Positions 52,913 to 64,000 of a DNA stretch of 64,000 nt are shown one piece after another. The DNA is from Ditylenchus dipsaci (taxonomy: Eukaryota; Nematoda; Chromadorea; Rhabditida; Anguinidae). The stretch spans positions 124,001 to 188,000 of the forward strand of contig SADC01001379.1 of NCBI GenBank assembly GCA_004194705.1. Reading direction: 5' to 3'. The notes below the pieces were generated by a model, which searched no databases, had not been told where the DNA came from, and worked only from the letters and a program-made list of their open reading frames with translations. The translations under genes and the position numbers were made by a program. Numbering within the stretch: position 1 is the stretch's first letter; each line of letters begins with the position of its first letter.

Positions 52913-53339
52913 CAGTCAAACCTCGATTTAGTGGCACCCCAAAAGTTCGTTCCCGCCTAGGGTCCGACACTTTTTTTAACCCCATTTGCAAAATATTTTA
53001 TCGATTCTGTTATGACAGTCTGGTCGCAAATATCGTGAGGACTCCGATTTTGCCGATCGTTTTTTGAAAAGTAAACGAATTTTGGGTTAAAAAAGTGAAA
53101 CCTCGATATAGTGGCACCTGTTTTCAAAAGAGGGGTGCCACTATATCGAGGTTTCACTTTTTTTACCCAAAATTCGTTTACTTTTCAAAAACGATCGGCA
53201 AAATCGGAGTCCTCACGATATTTGCGACCAGACTGTCATAACAGAATCGATAAAATATTTTGCAAATGGGGTTAAAAAAAGTGTCGGACCCTAGGCGGGA
53301 ACGAACTTTTGGGGGTGCCACTAAATCGAGGTTTGACTG
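52913..53339. mobile_element. Palindromic pogo-like element
   Basis: CAGTCAAACCTCGATTTAGTG and its inverse, TA duplicated. The centre (53096-53150) repeats GTGAAACCTCGATATAGTGG in inverted form. Shared word AAAAGTTCGTTCCCGCC. Arms almost identical. Confidence 0.78.
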
Positions 53340-53632
53340 TATAGAGTGTGAGCTGTGCACATATATTCAATTTCTCCGTGGTAGATAAATACCAAATTTT
53401 TTTCTATATTGTACTATACTACTATTAGTGAATTATTTTTAAAATTATTATATGTTCTCCGAAACTACTTTCAGCGTCATTAGTTAGATATAAAAAGAAA
53501 GAAACATCTGTTCTTAAAAGTTCTAGTGTCGAGAAAATAAAATTCTCCTCTGAAGCAAAATAAGCTCGATTTATAATTAATAAGTTATTTGCCAAAGTGT
53601 TTTCTTTAATTTAAATTTTGCTCAAGACAATA

Positions 53633-56600
53633 ATGCTACCACTAATAAACGAGGCCAATCACCAACCTTTTGTCATATGGATGCACTGCAACGCTATTCT
53701 CAACACGTTTGTGACATTTCTAGTAGTTTTTTTAATTTTCAAACATACCCCAAATTATATGGCTATCTACAAATGGTTTTTATTAAATCTAGCAGTCAGT
53801 TTTTAACGAGTTTTTTGTCTGAAAATTCTTGTTATTACAAAAATATTTAGTTGTGCAGCTATGCTTTGGATCTTCTCTATTGTCTTGCTGTGCCACTTTC
53901 TCTCCTTCCAGTTTTAGGAGCATGTATATTAGGTGTTTTAAGATTTCTCGGTAAAGAGGCAACTATTATTACTTGGGTAGGTACTTTTCAAGCTCGCAAT
54001 ATTCAAGATTGTTTCAATGTTTTTGTTAAATTGTAATTATGATTACTATACTTGCATAGTTAGAATTTGCTCGGTTCCGATTTCCCGGTATTCCGGCCCT
54101 TTTTTGCATTCCGGTTCTGGCCACAAAGCAATATCATATTTCGGTTCTGGTTCCGATTCCAAATTTCGAAAAAACTGAATTCCGGTTCTGATTCCTGCGG
54201 GAAACTACAGTTCAGAAAAAATTGAAAAAAAAATCCGATTCCGGTTCTGGCCAAAATATCGATTCCGAGCCAATTATATAAGGTTGTTGACTTCATAAAG
54301 CAATTTATCAAATTTTTGTATTATGTTAAGGCAGTATACACTCAACTTTTTGCTCCGGCATGCTCTCGGCATAACTGAAATTACGGTTTTAGAGAAAACT
54401 AAATCCTGATTCCGGTCCAAATATCTACCCCTAGCCAACTCTATTGAATAATTTTCAGGCAGTTTACACTCAACTACTGGGAATGTGTCAGGTTTCCATC
54501 ATGTTTGCACTATTATTCCGCCTTATGGCTATTTACGGCAAAACTGCAATATTTTTCAAGAAATGGATGATTTTATTAATAGTTTTAACCGAGCTCTTGT
54601 ATCCTCTTCCTTCTGTTGTAGCTGTGTTCTGGGTTTTCCCTACTTATGAACAGTCTAAAGCTATTATCGAAAATGTAATTTTGATGATTTTTTATGGCTC
54701 TCTAACAAATTTTTTGTCATTCATGTTTTTAGAAATATCCAAGTCTTATGAATTTCTACTCGACTCACATCTGTTCAATGGTAATAGCTGACTTGGACCA
54801 CATGAGAAACTTTTTTACTGTTACTTCTGCCCAGTTAACAATTGTAATAGCAGGATACAGCCTGATTTTGTCACTTATTTTCCATGAGCTCCGCCAATTA
54901 AAGGCTAAAGATAGATCTGCTAAGACTTATCAAATGCAGAGATCCTTAGTAATTTCACTTTTGTTTCAGGTAAATAAATTTTAAATTCTTAGCTCAGAAG
55001 CACTAGATTTGGCAATTTCGGGTATTGACGGGCTTTAAGAGTGAGATCTTCTATATACTTCAATTTTAGGTTTAAAAAACGGGATAAAATTATGTGTATA
55101 TTTTGCTAGCTTCCGAGAAGTTTCGAATTTTTTTCAAATTTTTGTGATTTTAGGGAAATCAAGCCCCCTGCGCCCCGAAGGGGTCGCAGGGTGCTTGGTT
55201 GCTTGGGATTGAGACGTGCACGCACACACATACCTGAGACACAAATCACTCGAAAATGAACATGGATGCATAAAAACATATGCATACTAGAATTTCTTTA
55301 TTCGGTAGGCCCCAGAAAGTGAAAACCTGTTCAAAATATATCATGTTCACCTAGATTTTGCTTAAAAAAGGTTAAAATTTGGTCAAAAATACCCTAAAAA
55401 GACCATCTGCCTCCAAGGAGTAGGTGGCAAACTTTTTAACAAAATTAAATTTTTTATGCAGAAAGTCTTATATTGTTGTGCAGGAAAAATGTGTTCGAGA
55501 AGTGATTTTGGGTCACTATTCAAAAAATCCGAGTATGGGGGGACTATATAAGTGCCGAATCGAGTAGAGATCTCCAAAAATTTTAGAAAAATTTAAATCG
55601 GGAATCTCGTTAGATTTTTCATATAAAAACACCTAAGATTTTTTTTTCTACATAACAGGACATTTCACTCATGCTCATAGGATGGGTTGAAATACTCTCC
55701 GACTCCGAAACGGTCCCTTTTTCTGCATTAACACTGGAACGGCGGATTGTGGAAATGATGCGTCTTGTGCAGAATTTCAAGGGGAACACGATAGGGAAAG
55801 AAAAATTGAAAAAAACTTTCCTCTAGGGGTATGGTGCCCCTTTGAACCGGCCAAGTCAACACTTTTGCTCATGCAACTTCAATGGGACAGATTTAGTCAA
55901 TTTTTTTACTGGTTTGAGTGATCTATACCTTGAAAGAAAGCGCAGATTACGGGTTTTCTAATGAAATATCATTGAGGTATTTATGACAGTCATATGTAAA
56001 AATTTTGGATCATAGAAATAATCGTGTCAATTTCCGAATAAGCTGTCGACTGACCATATGAGTTTTCATAAACTTGGAGGAAAAAGTCTTTGAATGGACA
56101 AAATCGTCGAAAAATTTCGCTCTATTATTCAAAGACTTTTCTCTCCATTTTTCGAAGCCTTATTAATTTACTTAATTCCTAGTAAGAAAGCTGAGATTTG
56201 GAGCTACAAGGTGGCTATAAAAAATAGAAAAATTAAATAAATAATCACGGAGAAAAAAGAATTTTTCAAATTTGGGTCAGGAAACGAGCCTTTTAGGCAG
56301 AAAAGGTACTATTTGGGGTCGAAAAGAATGACAACCCGTAGGAGAACAGAAAATTTTAAATTTTTTCAGTTCTCAGTGCCCATCTTAATGATCGCCTTAG
56401 CTCACATAAGCTTTTCTCTAGCCACCTATCTGCAGCTTGATTATGCAAATGGTAAAAATTCAGAAAGCATTAATATAATTTTTTTGAACTTAAATTTAGT
56501 CATTTTTACAATTTCACTTACCTTTTCTTCTCTTCACACTACTGCTAATGGATTTTTAATGATCTGGTTGACCAGACCTTATAGAGAGGCTTGTCGGCAA

Positions 56601-56723
56601 ATTTTTCTTAATTTCATGGAAGTAGTTCAGAAAAATAAAAGTCCTGCAGTTTCAAACGTAGGTGTAACTAACTTAAAATCACACACTCGAAGCAACATTC
56701 TAGATATTCAGTCTAACTTCTAA
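53633..56723 (+). CDS. Seven-transmembrane chemoreceptor, Srh/Str superfamily
   Basis: Probable sensory-cilium GPCR. Five exons, all joined in phase 0: 53633-53794, 53851-53976, 54459-54674, 54733-54969 and 56370-56723, giving 364 residues, a normal length. TM1 ILNTFVTFLVVFLIF is followed by YKWFLLNLA, a family signature; TM2 LDLLYCLAVPLSLLPVLG; TM3-4 in exon three (VSIMFALLFRLMAIYG, WMILLIVLTELLYPLPSVVA); KYPSL and TM5 (LTIVIAGYSLILSLIF) in exon four; TM6 (FSVPILMIALAHISFSLA) and TM7 (LHTTANGFLMIWLTRPYRE) in exon five, with the C-terminal PYR motif typical of the superfamily. The cytoplasmic tail is Ser/Asn-rich. No frame break. The 1.4-kb last intron has a GC hairpin near 55155. Assignment to Srh over other Str members is tentative. 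Confidence 0.87.
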
Positions 56724-57552
56724 TAGAAATTATATTCTAAATCAAAATTCTGCTTTTTATTGTTATTTGATACATGGAAAACAAAGTAGAAAACAAATTT
56801 ATTGCTAAAAACAGTTATCATAAAAAACGATCTTAGAAAAAATAGTCAAGGGAACCTCGAGAGCTTGTTTTTCACTCACAGTGGAGTATTTGGTCTGATT
56901 GGAAAGTCCGTATGCGACTTTTAATCAAATCCACAAAGATCATAGGCACAAAGCCAGACAAGTTTAAACAAAAAGGCTATTCAAGCATCGAAAATCCTCG
57001 AAAACATGAAATTTAAAAAATGCCCTGTTTCCTGCGTGGTTTTTTTGGTTGGCTATCCTTTTGACCAATTTTTTTGGCTATATACTGAAGATCTCAACTA
57101 ATTTGATCAAAAGTTGCATATTGGCTATCAAATGAGACCGAAATTTTCTGAAAAAACAAGCTTGTAAAGTTCTTTTGTAACTAGAATTGTCCGGTATCAC
57201 GTATGGCGTACCTGATACAAAAAAAATTAAATGCGCTAGAATGCGCTAGACGTCCACGCATTCCGAACCTCCCTGAGTCTCCAATTTCCGAGGACCATAT
57301 ATCCAGTCAAAAATACCGACTCCCAAATTTTCAACTTTCTGTCTTCTTTGTGTCTGAGGTCCAAACTCTCAAAATGTGGCTCTTAAATTCTAAAAGGTGT
57401 TGCGCCGGAGAGGATGTTTTATTGGATATTAACAACAGCAGTTCGCAATTTTTCTTTTACAAAATTTTCCGAAATTCGTTTCTCTCAGTCGTTCTGTTTT
57501 GACCGTCGATGTCGGAATTTAGTACCGTTGAAGGATATCTTGATTGATTTAA
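56724..57552. other. Spacer downstream of the chemoreceptor
   Basis: Open frames around 57200-57640 show no domain or splice support. Nothing else recognised. Confidence 0.4.
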
Positions 57553-57704
57553 AGGGGCATACCAGCGCGTTACACGGTCGATTTTTTTCACGTTTTTTGT
57601 ATAAAATGACAAATTTGTATCTAAAAATAACTCTCGTTTGAATATACCTCGTCTCCGCCTTTTGCAAATTTGAAATTGCCCGTGTAACGCGCTGGTATGC
57701 CCCT
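57553..57704. mobile_element. TTAA-flanked MITE (piggyBac-like target)
   Basis: Perfect inverted ends AGGGGCATACCAGCGCGTTA, flanked on both sides by TTAA (57549-57552, 57705-57708). TTAA duplication is the mark of piggyBac-type insertion. 152 bp. Confidence 0.65.
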
Positions 57705-57734
57705 TTAAAACTAGAGCTGACGACAAACAATTTA

Positions 57735-58440
57735 TTGTTATTGGTATATTGGGATATTGGCCCCCATTTTCAGAAAAATATTGGTATTGGGATAATTCAC
57801 AAATATTGGTATTGGGTTGGGCCAAATATTGTAATCAAAAACTTTTGTCTGCGGCGCGATTTTTCTCTCAAAAGTTTTATTAGATTTTTTATCTGCAGTG
57901 CATCCACAATAATTAGAGCTGACGACAAACAATACATGAAATTTCAAGAAATTGAACGAAATTCAAGAACTTCAAGAAATGACCACAACTTTTTTTTCTA
58001 GTCCGTTTTTCGAAATTCTGTGGAGATCAATACAGATCAATTTTTCTCGCGGACAATATTTGTTAATTTTATCTAAATCAGCATTTTTCCCCTTTTTTGC
58101 TTGGTTTAAATTTAAAAACTATGCAATTCAGGTACCCTCCTGTACCTTTAACCTTGATCCCCAAGACAAAAATTCAACTTTTGGTCAAAAATTTTTTTCT
58201 AAAAATGGTTGGCCGCGCCCTAAAAACATGTTTTCTACACGTTAAGAGTGCTAAAAAACGTCGAAAAACATGTTTTTAGGTGCTTTTGGGAGGGCACCGA
58301 ATAAGATAGTCCGGCCGGATATTGGCCCCATTTTCGGAAAAAATGTAGGCATTGGGATATTAGGGTACCGCTTTCAAAAATATTGGTATTGGGGTTCCGG
58401 TGAGAGGAATATATTGGTATTGGGTTATTGGGGTAAGCCA
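57735..58440. repeat. ATATTGGTATTGGG repeat clusters
   Basis: Two clusters (57735-57830 and 58318-58440) of ATATTGG(T/G)ATTGGG words, facing the same way. Between them are inverted pieces with CGCCCTAAAAACATGTTTTC, as in the H1-intron foldback. GAGCTGACGACAAACAA is repeated at 57714 and 57916. Confidence 0.45.
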
Positions 58441-58454
58441 AATCGTCACCACTA

Positions 58455-59896
58455 CAGGCCTGTGCACGGGCCGGCCCGGCCCGGGCCGTGATTTTTGAGG
58501 CCCGGGCCGGCCGGGCCCAACTTTCAAAATTGCTTACGGGCCGGGCCGGGCTCGAAAATCGACGGGCCGGGCCGGCCCGGAAATTATTAATCTTAAATAT
58601 ACCTTATCAAATCCAACTTTAAAAAAAAAATTTTAAGTCTTGTATCAAAATATAGTCACGGATTTCGGGGTTTCAACAATTTGTTGACTGACTTACTGGA
58701 ATTTTCAAAAGTTTGAAGAAAGTTCTGTTCATACAAAGACTTGTTTCTGAAACTTTTTTGATATCGCATTGAATCAATTAATGGCTTGTTAGAAAGCTTA
58801 AATCCAGGGCTATGTAATAGTGTAATAGTTTTTCAAAATTCGCACTAAGAATATGAGAAACGGCCCATTTTTGAAACCTTGTTTTCGCGTTTTTAAGCTA
58901 TCGTTAATTTTCATTTTCTTATGATTTCTATAAATTTTTTTATTGTTTTTTATACGTCGGAAAGCTCAGAATTAGAGCTTTCTAACGGTATATCACACTG
59001 CCAAAAATAATTCTGAAATATTGTACTACCAGCAAAAAGAATGATTGTAAACGTATTTTTTTGAATAAAAAGTCAAATTTTTTCGCGATTCCAAAAATCC
59101 TTACGGCTCTACTATAGCGCAAAAGACAGAGCAATTAAAATGGAACATTCTTGTGCAAAAAAATAAAGTAAAACATGGCAGAAAACAGGCTTTTTTAGTG
59201 TTTAACAAGACTCCCAAAAAAGTTCGAAAACGATTTTTACGTAAAACTTAAATTTCGCTGTGGAAACCTAGATTTTTGACATCGGATTCGTGTTTAGCAT
59301 GGTCAATTTGTTTATGGAACTGCCCTCAAAGCTTACAACTTGCTGTGAAATTTCAAATTCCGCTCAAGACAAAAAAAAAGTGAGGCTAAAAATAGAATTT
59401 ATCGTACAGGGTTAAACTGATTACTATTAAGCTTGTTTAGGTTTTTTCGTTTAGGTAATTCTGAAGATACAACTTGTCTATTTTTGTTTGCAAAAAACTG
59501 CTTTGCAAAAAGTGGACTGAATCCCGAGATATTTCACTCCTGACTTGGAAACTGAGTATTTTAAGGAATAAAATTAGGTACAGCGATGAGTCAATTGATG
59601 AAAAAGAGTAGAGAAACTTTTTCACATAATCAATTTTTCTCTATTTGTGTTAGAAAATAAATAATAGAAAAAGTATTGCGTTTCGAGTGATGTTGAATAA
59701 TAAAGTCTCCCACTCTATTTTTTGCTTGATTTTTTGAATATGTTGGAAATCGCACTGACAGTTGACCGTACTACGGGCCAGCCCGGCCCGGGCCGGGCCG
59801 GGCCCGAAAAAAAAAATTAGGTTCCGGGCCGGGCTGGGCCGGCCCAAAAAAAAATGTCCGGCCGGCCGCGAAAAAGTGGGCCCGTGCACAGGCCTG
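58455..59896. mobile_element. GC-ended hAT-type element with a perfect 8-bp target duplication
   Basis: Both ends begin CAGGCCTGTGCACGGGCC and consist of about 100 nt of GGGCCGGGCC repeats. The flanking octamer CACCACTA is identical on both sides (58447-58454, 59897-59904), diagnostic of hAT-type insertion. The 1.2-kb AT-rich interior has no transposase. The duplication is unmutated, so insertion is recent. Confidence 0.85.
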
Positions 59897-60091
59897 CACC
59901 ACTATTTAAAATAACCCATAGGGTCGGTCCCTGGAGGTTAAAATTTTAGCTGCATTAAAAAACAAAACCCAAGCCAAACCCATTATTTAAGTAACCTGTT
60001 CGGTCCCTTGAAAATACTTTAATGCGAAGTTTGACCATACTTAAACTTTTAGCATCATAGAAATTTATAGGCCCTATACGAAAGGAAGACA

Positions 60092-60290
60092 TTTTTTCGC
60101 CTTAGCTCCTGCAGTTTTTAAGGCTTAGGCAAGCGTAGGCCAGTTTATGTGAGAAAAGACTCAAAAATGCTTCTAAATGTTTATGAAAAATAAGAAAGAG
60201 ATGTTTGAGTCTGTCCTAACACAAGCTAAGCCTAAAGCCTGAAAATCACGAATGTTCGGTGGGACAGGTGGGACCAAACCAAAAATAACT
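60092..60290. mobile_element. GCCTTGGTCC-family MITE, diverged
   Basis: TTTTTTCGCCTTAGCTCC at the left, GGTGGGACCAAACC at the right; inner GCGTAGGCCAGTTTATGTG and its partial inverse GTCCTAACACAAGCT. Confidence 0.45.
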
Positions 60291-61114
60291 GTGAATCTCT
60301 CGTAAAAGACCCAAATTGTTTGATGTTAAAACAAAAGTGAGAGCCAAGTTAATTTAAGAAAAAATTGACTTTTCATATTTCGTGATTTTTTTTAGTAAAT
60401 AACTCTATTTATTTTCGTTTCATTTTTATTTTGAATTTTTTTGTGTTTGTACTTGTACCAGAAAATAACTTTTTTGTTAGCAATCATAACATTTTAGTGT
60501 TTATTTAAAGTTTTTTTTCAGTTAGAGTTAAAGTTACAATAAAAACAGCAAAATATTTAGCGAAAATTTAGTTTATTGTGTAAACTATTTATTTATGATG
60601 TTCCTAAAAAAATTTGTTTTTTACAAAAAATGTAACTTTTACATAAAAGCTGTGCATATTTTTGAGCAAATTTGTTTTGATAGTTCACATGTTTAACTTT
60701 AATTTGAGAGATTTGCGGCAGGACTACACAGTCTTAAATTCGCTCAAGATAAATTTTTAACTAGTTTTTTATGCTTCAAGGGTCGAAAAGTGTAAAAACG
60801 TGATTTTGAAAGGCAAAGAATCGATTTCTGAAAAAATTGCCAAAAATTGACTTTTTGTATTTGGAGATTAGGGTAAACGCTAAGGTAAAACTATTTTACT
60901 ACTTTCTCATCACTGGATCTATGCAAAAAAGTCTACACGTGCATTTTTAATCAAAATTTTTGCTTGGAATCATGTGCGCATCTCTAACTTTGTATATTTA
61001 ACTTTGTAATCGAAGAGTACCATATTTTTTTTTTAAATCGTGCTTTTTTCTAGCTTGTGTAATAAATTTATTTTATTTATAAAAATATTTAGTCAATTTG
61101 TTTGAACTTCACAA

Positions 61115-61186
61115 ATGGCTGAAAAAACTAGCCTTGGACCTAGCGATTCTTCTACTCCAACCATGCTGGTTAAAGTGAGAGATCAG
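61115..61186 (+). CDS. Candidate first exon of an unidentified gene
   Basis: ATG, 24 open codons (MAEKTSLGPSDSSTPTMLVK then VRDQ) and a GTAAAT donor in phase 0. No in-phase continuation could be recognised in the remaining 2.8 kb, so the gene may continue outside or be false. The family is unknown. Confidence 0.35.
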
Positions 61187-61273
61187 GTAAATTCGTTTGA
61201 AATAAAAGCATATAAGACCTAGCTCCAGTGCTTTTAAAGAATAAAGAATAGTCACTTTTTACCAGGCGTTATA

Positions 61274-62112
61274 CAGTCAAACCTCTGTAAAACGACTACC
61301 CTAGGAACCAGCCTAAGGTGCCGTTATAAAGGGCCTATTATTTTAAACAGCTCGTGGTGGCATTGCATGGCCCGTGTTTGAAATAACTGTGAACCGTGAT
61401 AACTGTAACTAAAATAACTGTACTTTCGAAAACTTCAAACAACAATATTATTTGAGACTTTTTCGCATAACCATTCTGGCGGGTGCCATAAACAATTAGC
61501 TAAACAAATTTGTATCTAACGAATCTAAATTAATCGTCTTAAATGTAGCGAAACAATTATTTTTTTTGCATCAGACGCACATATAGAAGTGCGGTTTAAA
61601 TGAAGTGTAACTTTCAGAGTTCCGTTATATAGAAGTGTCGTTGTATAGAGTTGCTGTTGTATAGAGGGTATTGTATGCCTTGGTTAAGACAAATCAATGG
61701 CACTTTTTATACTCCGGCAAACCGTTTGCTTTAAACATTTTTGTTTTTTGCCAATTATTTTTCTGAAATTCGTCCAATTTTGATTCTGTCAACCGATTTA
61801 TAAGTAAATCGACCCCGCCGGCAAACCCTTCCAACTACCTCAAAACTATGCCGTATTTCGATTTTGAGAACAAAATTGATGTTGACACCACAGAGAAAGT
61901 TGTAGAGCAGGGTCGATTTACTTATAGATCGGTTGACAGAATCAAATCAGAATTCTCGGCGAGTGACTAAAAATAACTCCCCCTACTGTATCAACTCCCC
62001 CGCTCTAATAACCCCCCCCCCCTCCCTCTAGAAGGCAATCAAAAATAACTCCCCCGAAGGAGCTATTAGAAGAAATACGGTAGAAGTGCAATCATATATA
62101 GAGGTTTCACTG
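61274..62112. mobile_element. Decayed pogo-like element with inner inserts
   Basis: CAGTCAAACCTCTGTAAAACG at the left and ATATAGAGGTTTCACTG at the right, TA at both flanks. It contains the foldback at 61783-61950 and a piece of ACCGTATTT-family sequence (about 61970-62083). Confidence 0.5.
61783..61950. repeat. Foldback nested in the pogo-like element
   Basis: Inverted arms GATTCTGTCAACCGATTTAT then AAGTAAATCGACCC. 168 bp. Confidence 0.55.
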
Positions 62113-64000
62113 TAATTCAAGAAATACACCTAAAGTTTAAAAAAAATGCTTAGAGAGTTTTTTTGATCTCTTTGAATACCTAACCAGGCCACCTAAGTCT
62201 TGCAAATTATTCAAAATATGGAACAATACATGCTATTTATCTAAGCTGATGCTCTGAACCATGAATAGGAAATGGCATGAATTTCTAACATCTGCCTTGC
62301 CCTGTTTGAAAAGCGCAGCCCGGACAGTAGGCAGGCCTCGGTTGGAAAATCAAGTACTGAAAACCAATTTTTAATTTTTTTTTAAATTGCAATGATCCGG
62401 TAATCATCCCTGAGGGATGGGAAGTGAAATTTCAGACTGTATGCAATGCTCAAACAAGTTTCGAGTTCTAAACAAATCCCAAATCACATCTTCTAAACAA
62501 ATCACAAATCACATCTGAGATTTCCATTTCCGAATAAAATAATTATAAAAAGTCATACCTATTATTTATTGTAGTTTCGAGCAAAAAAACGGCGAACAAT
62601 TTTTATCTAATTTTGGGTTGGTACTTCATTCCGACCTTATTTACCGTGTTTCCTCTATTATAAGCCTCCCCCCTCCCCGATTCCGGAATTTGATTGGCGT
62701 TTTGTTATTTGACGTATCAAAATGTAGCGCAGATTCCCAGCCACATTTTGGTATATTACATGCGCTGAACTCACAACCAAAAAGTTTGTCTAAAAGGCAA
62801 ACAAGAAATTTCAAAATTTCGAAAATGCAAACTTTCTCTATTAGTTTTGAGATACAGGCCTTAGAATTCACGTAACCAGGGATGTCCAACTTTGGTAGGT
62901 GGCTACAAAATTCTTAGTAGATAAAAAAGCGAAGGTTGACAAAAAAAGGTGGTCACCAAACCTTAATTTTACAATCTTTATGTACAAAACTTAACACTAC
63001 AAGATAGCCCTGTTCACGGATTTCAAATGGTGATTTCATCAAAAACACAAGTGATCAACTAAAAAGTTTGTGGCCACCTATTGAACTTGGACTCCTTGAG
63101 TACGTGACTTCCGGCTCTATATACACTCGTATTTTCGAATTTGGAAAACGGTTCATCTCAAAAAGATTTCTATTGGCGAAAAAGTAATTCGAAAATGGTA
63201 GAATTCCGGGTATTTTCGCGAAAATAACTATTTTCCAAATGCTATTTCGCGAATTCTACGATTTCAGAAAAACTTTTTTGCGAATTCTACCGTCTTCCAA
63301 TTGGCATTTCGAGACAAATACTAGATAATCGGGCGCTGCAACATCGCAGCGCAACAGCGTGTGCAAGTTTCTGAAAACAGCGCATATCGCAGCGCAAATT
63401 TCAAGAACATCGCAGTCAATTTTTCGAAAAATGTTGCCCGTTTTTCATTGTTATTTCTGTCATTTTTTGAAGAGAATCGGGCGCTACGTTACATCGCAGC
63501 AAATTCGAGCCAAAAACATCGCAGCGCAACAGCGTACCGTATAACCTCTTTTAATCCCCCAGCGGGATTATTAATCAACCCCTTCGAAGGGTGGGGGATT
63601 ATTAGAAGGTAGGGGAATAATAGAGGGAGAGGGGCCGAAGGCGTCGCCGAAGGCGCCGGAAATTTCTGAAAATTTTTATTTCAAAAGACTATTATTCTAA
63701 TTTATGGAATTCGAAATTCAGCCGACATTTTGTCTCGCGTGTACTTGACGTCTCGCTTTTCGTCTCACTTTTTGCTCATTTTTCATTAGTTTTTTTTTCT
63801 GCGTGAATTTTTCATATATCCACAAAGCTACTTGGCCTCCAAAAAGCGACTTCAGCTCTTCGACACAGCCGAAGCGTGAACCCTAGTAGCGCGAATGTCT
63901 TCCCACCATTTCTTCTAGTCGCTTCTGGTAGCGATGTCGAGTCTCTCAACGCTACGCAACGCCAGTATTATTATTTCGTAAACATTGTTAGCGATCGCAA
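62113..64000. other. Repeat-rich end of window
   Basis: Contains single ACCGT(G/A)TTTCCTCT-type ends near 62643 and 63537, direct repeats of ATCGCAGCGCAACAGCGT (63343, 63519) and ATCGGGCGCT (63329, 63477), and a GGGGATTATTAGAAGG inverted pair near 63560-63606. No gene recognised. Confidence 0.4.

Noticed and set aside
57203..57502. 99-codon plus-strand frame downstream of the chemoreceptor
   Set aside because: No recognisable domain, and overlapping frames on both strands are equally long.
1..64000. Bacterial or viral contamination
   Set aside because: Introns, nematode-specific gene families and eukaryotic transposons occur throughout the window.

Overview
The window is eukaryotic, AT-rich nuclear DNA that reads as a nematode. 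Several genes point that way: a cuticle collagen with a conserved N-terminal box, a furin-type cleavage site and Gly-X-Y blocks; a full-length Srh/Str-type seven-transmembrane chemoreceptor; a PRDM9-like SET protein resembling C. elegans SET-17; and an intron-containing histone H1. Introns are often 38-60 nt and end in TTTTAG or TTTCAG. No species is recognised, and no bacterial operon, rRNA or canonical tRNA was seen.

Layout. 0-8.7 kb: two small secreted Ala-Thr-Pro repeat paralogs (637 +, 8619 -) flank the collagen (4378-7272 +). 11.7-14.4 kb: histone H1 (-). 16-16.6 kb: a mariner deletion derivative that keeps only the transposase DNA-binding domain. 18.7-21.4 kb: two minus-strand genes, a small helix-turn-helix protein followed by a SET-17-like methyltransferase. 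A C2H2 zinc-finger gene (22.2-26.3 kb +) diverges from them. 27.3-30 kb and 35.4-40.8 kb: two paralogs with matching exon structure encoding secreted, probably GPI-anchored proteins. Between them is a one-pass membrane protein (32.2-34 kb +) whose tail is encoded by six tandem pairs of small symmetric exons. 42.5-49.8 kb: a RING-Deltex gene (-). Its 5.3 kb last intron contains a PBDC1-like pseudogene, minisatellites and a Mutator-like element with a broken FLYWCH transposase. 53.6-56.7 kb: the chemoreceptor. 56.7-64 kb: mostly repeats, including a hAT-type element with a perfect 8-bp target duplication, plus one candidate first exon.

Mobile DNA dominates the non-coding part: pogo-like foldback elements (CAGTCRA termini, TA duplications), an ACCGTATTT family, a GCCTTGGTCC family, tRNA-like SINEs and many long inverted repeats, several nested. 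Most lie in introns or close to genes.

Several otherwise convincing genes (histone H1, the zinc-finger gene, both GPI-type paralogs, the F-box gene, the exon-array gene) are out of frame by exactly one missing base, usually in a short run of identical bases. The simplest explanation is uncorrected assembly indels. PBDC1, the MULE transposase and the Pif1 fragment carry in-frame stops and look like true relics. All calls come from reading the sequence by eye. Exon joins were checked by phase arithmetic, not by transcripts.
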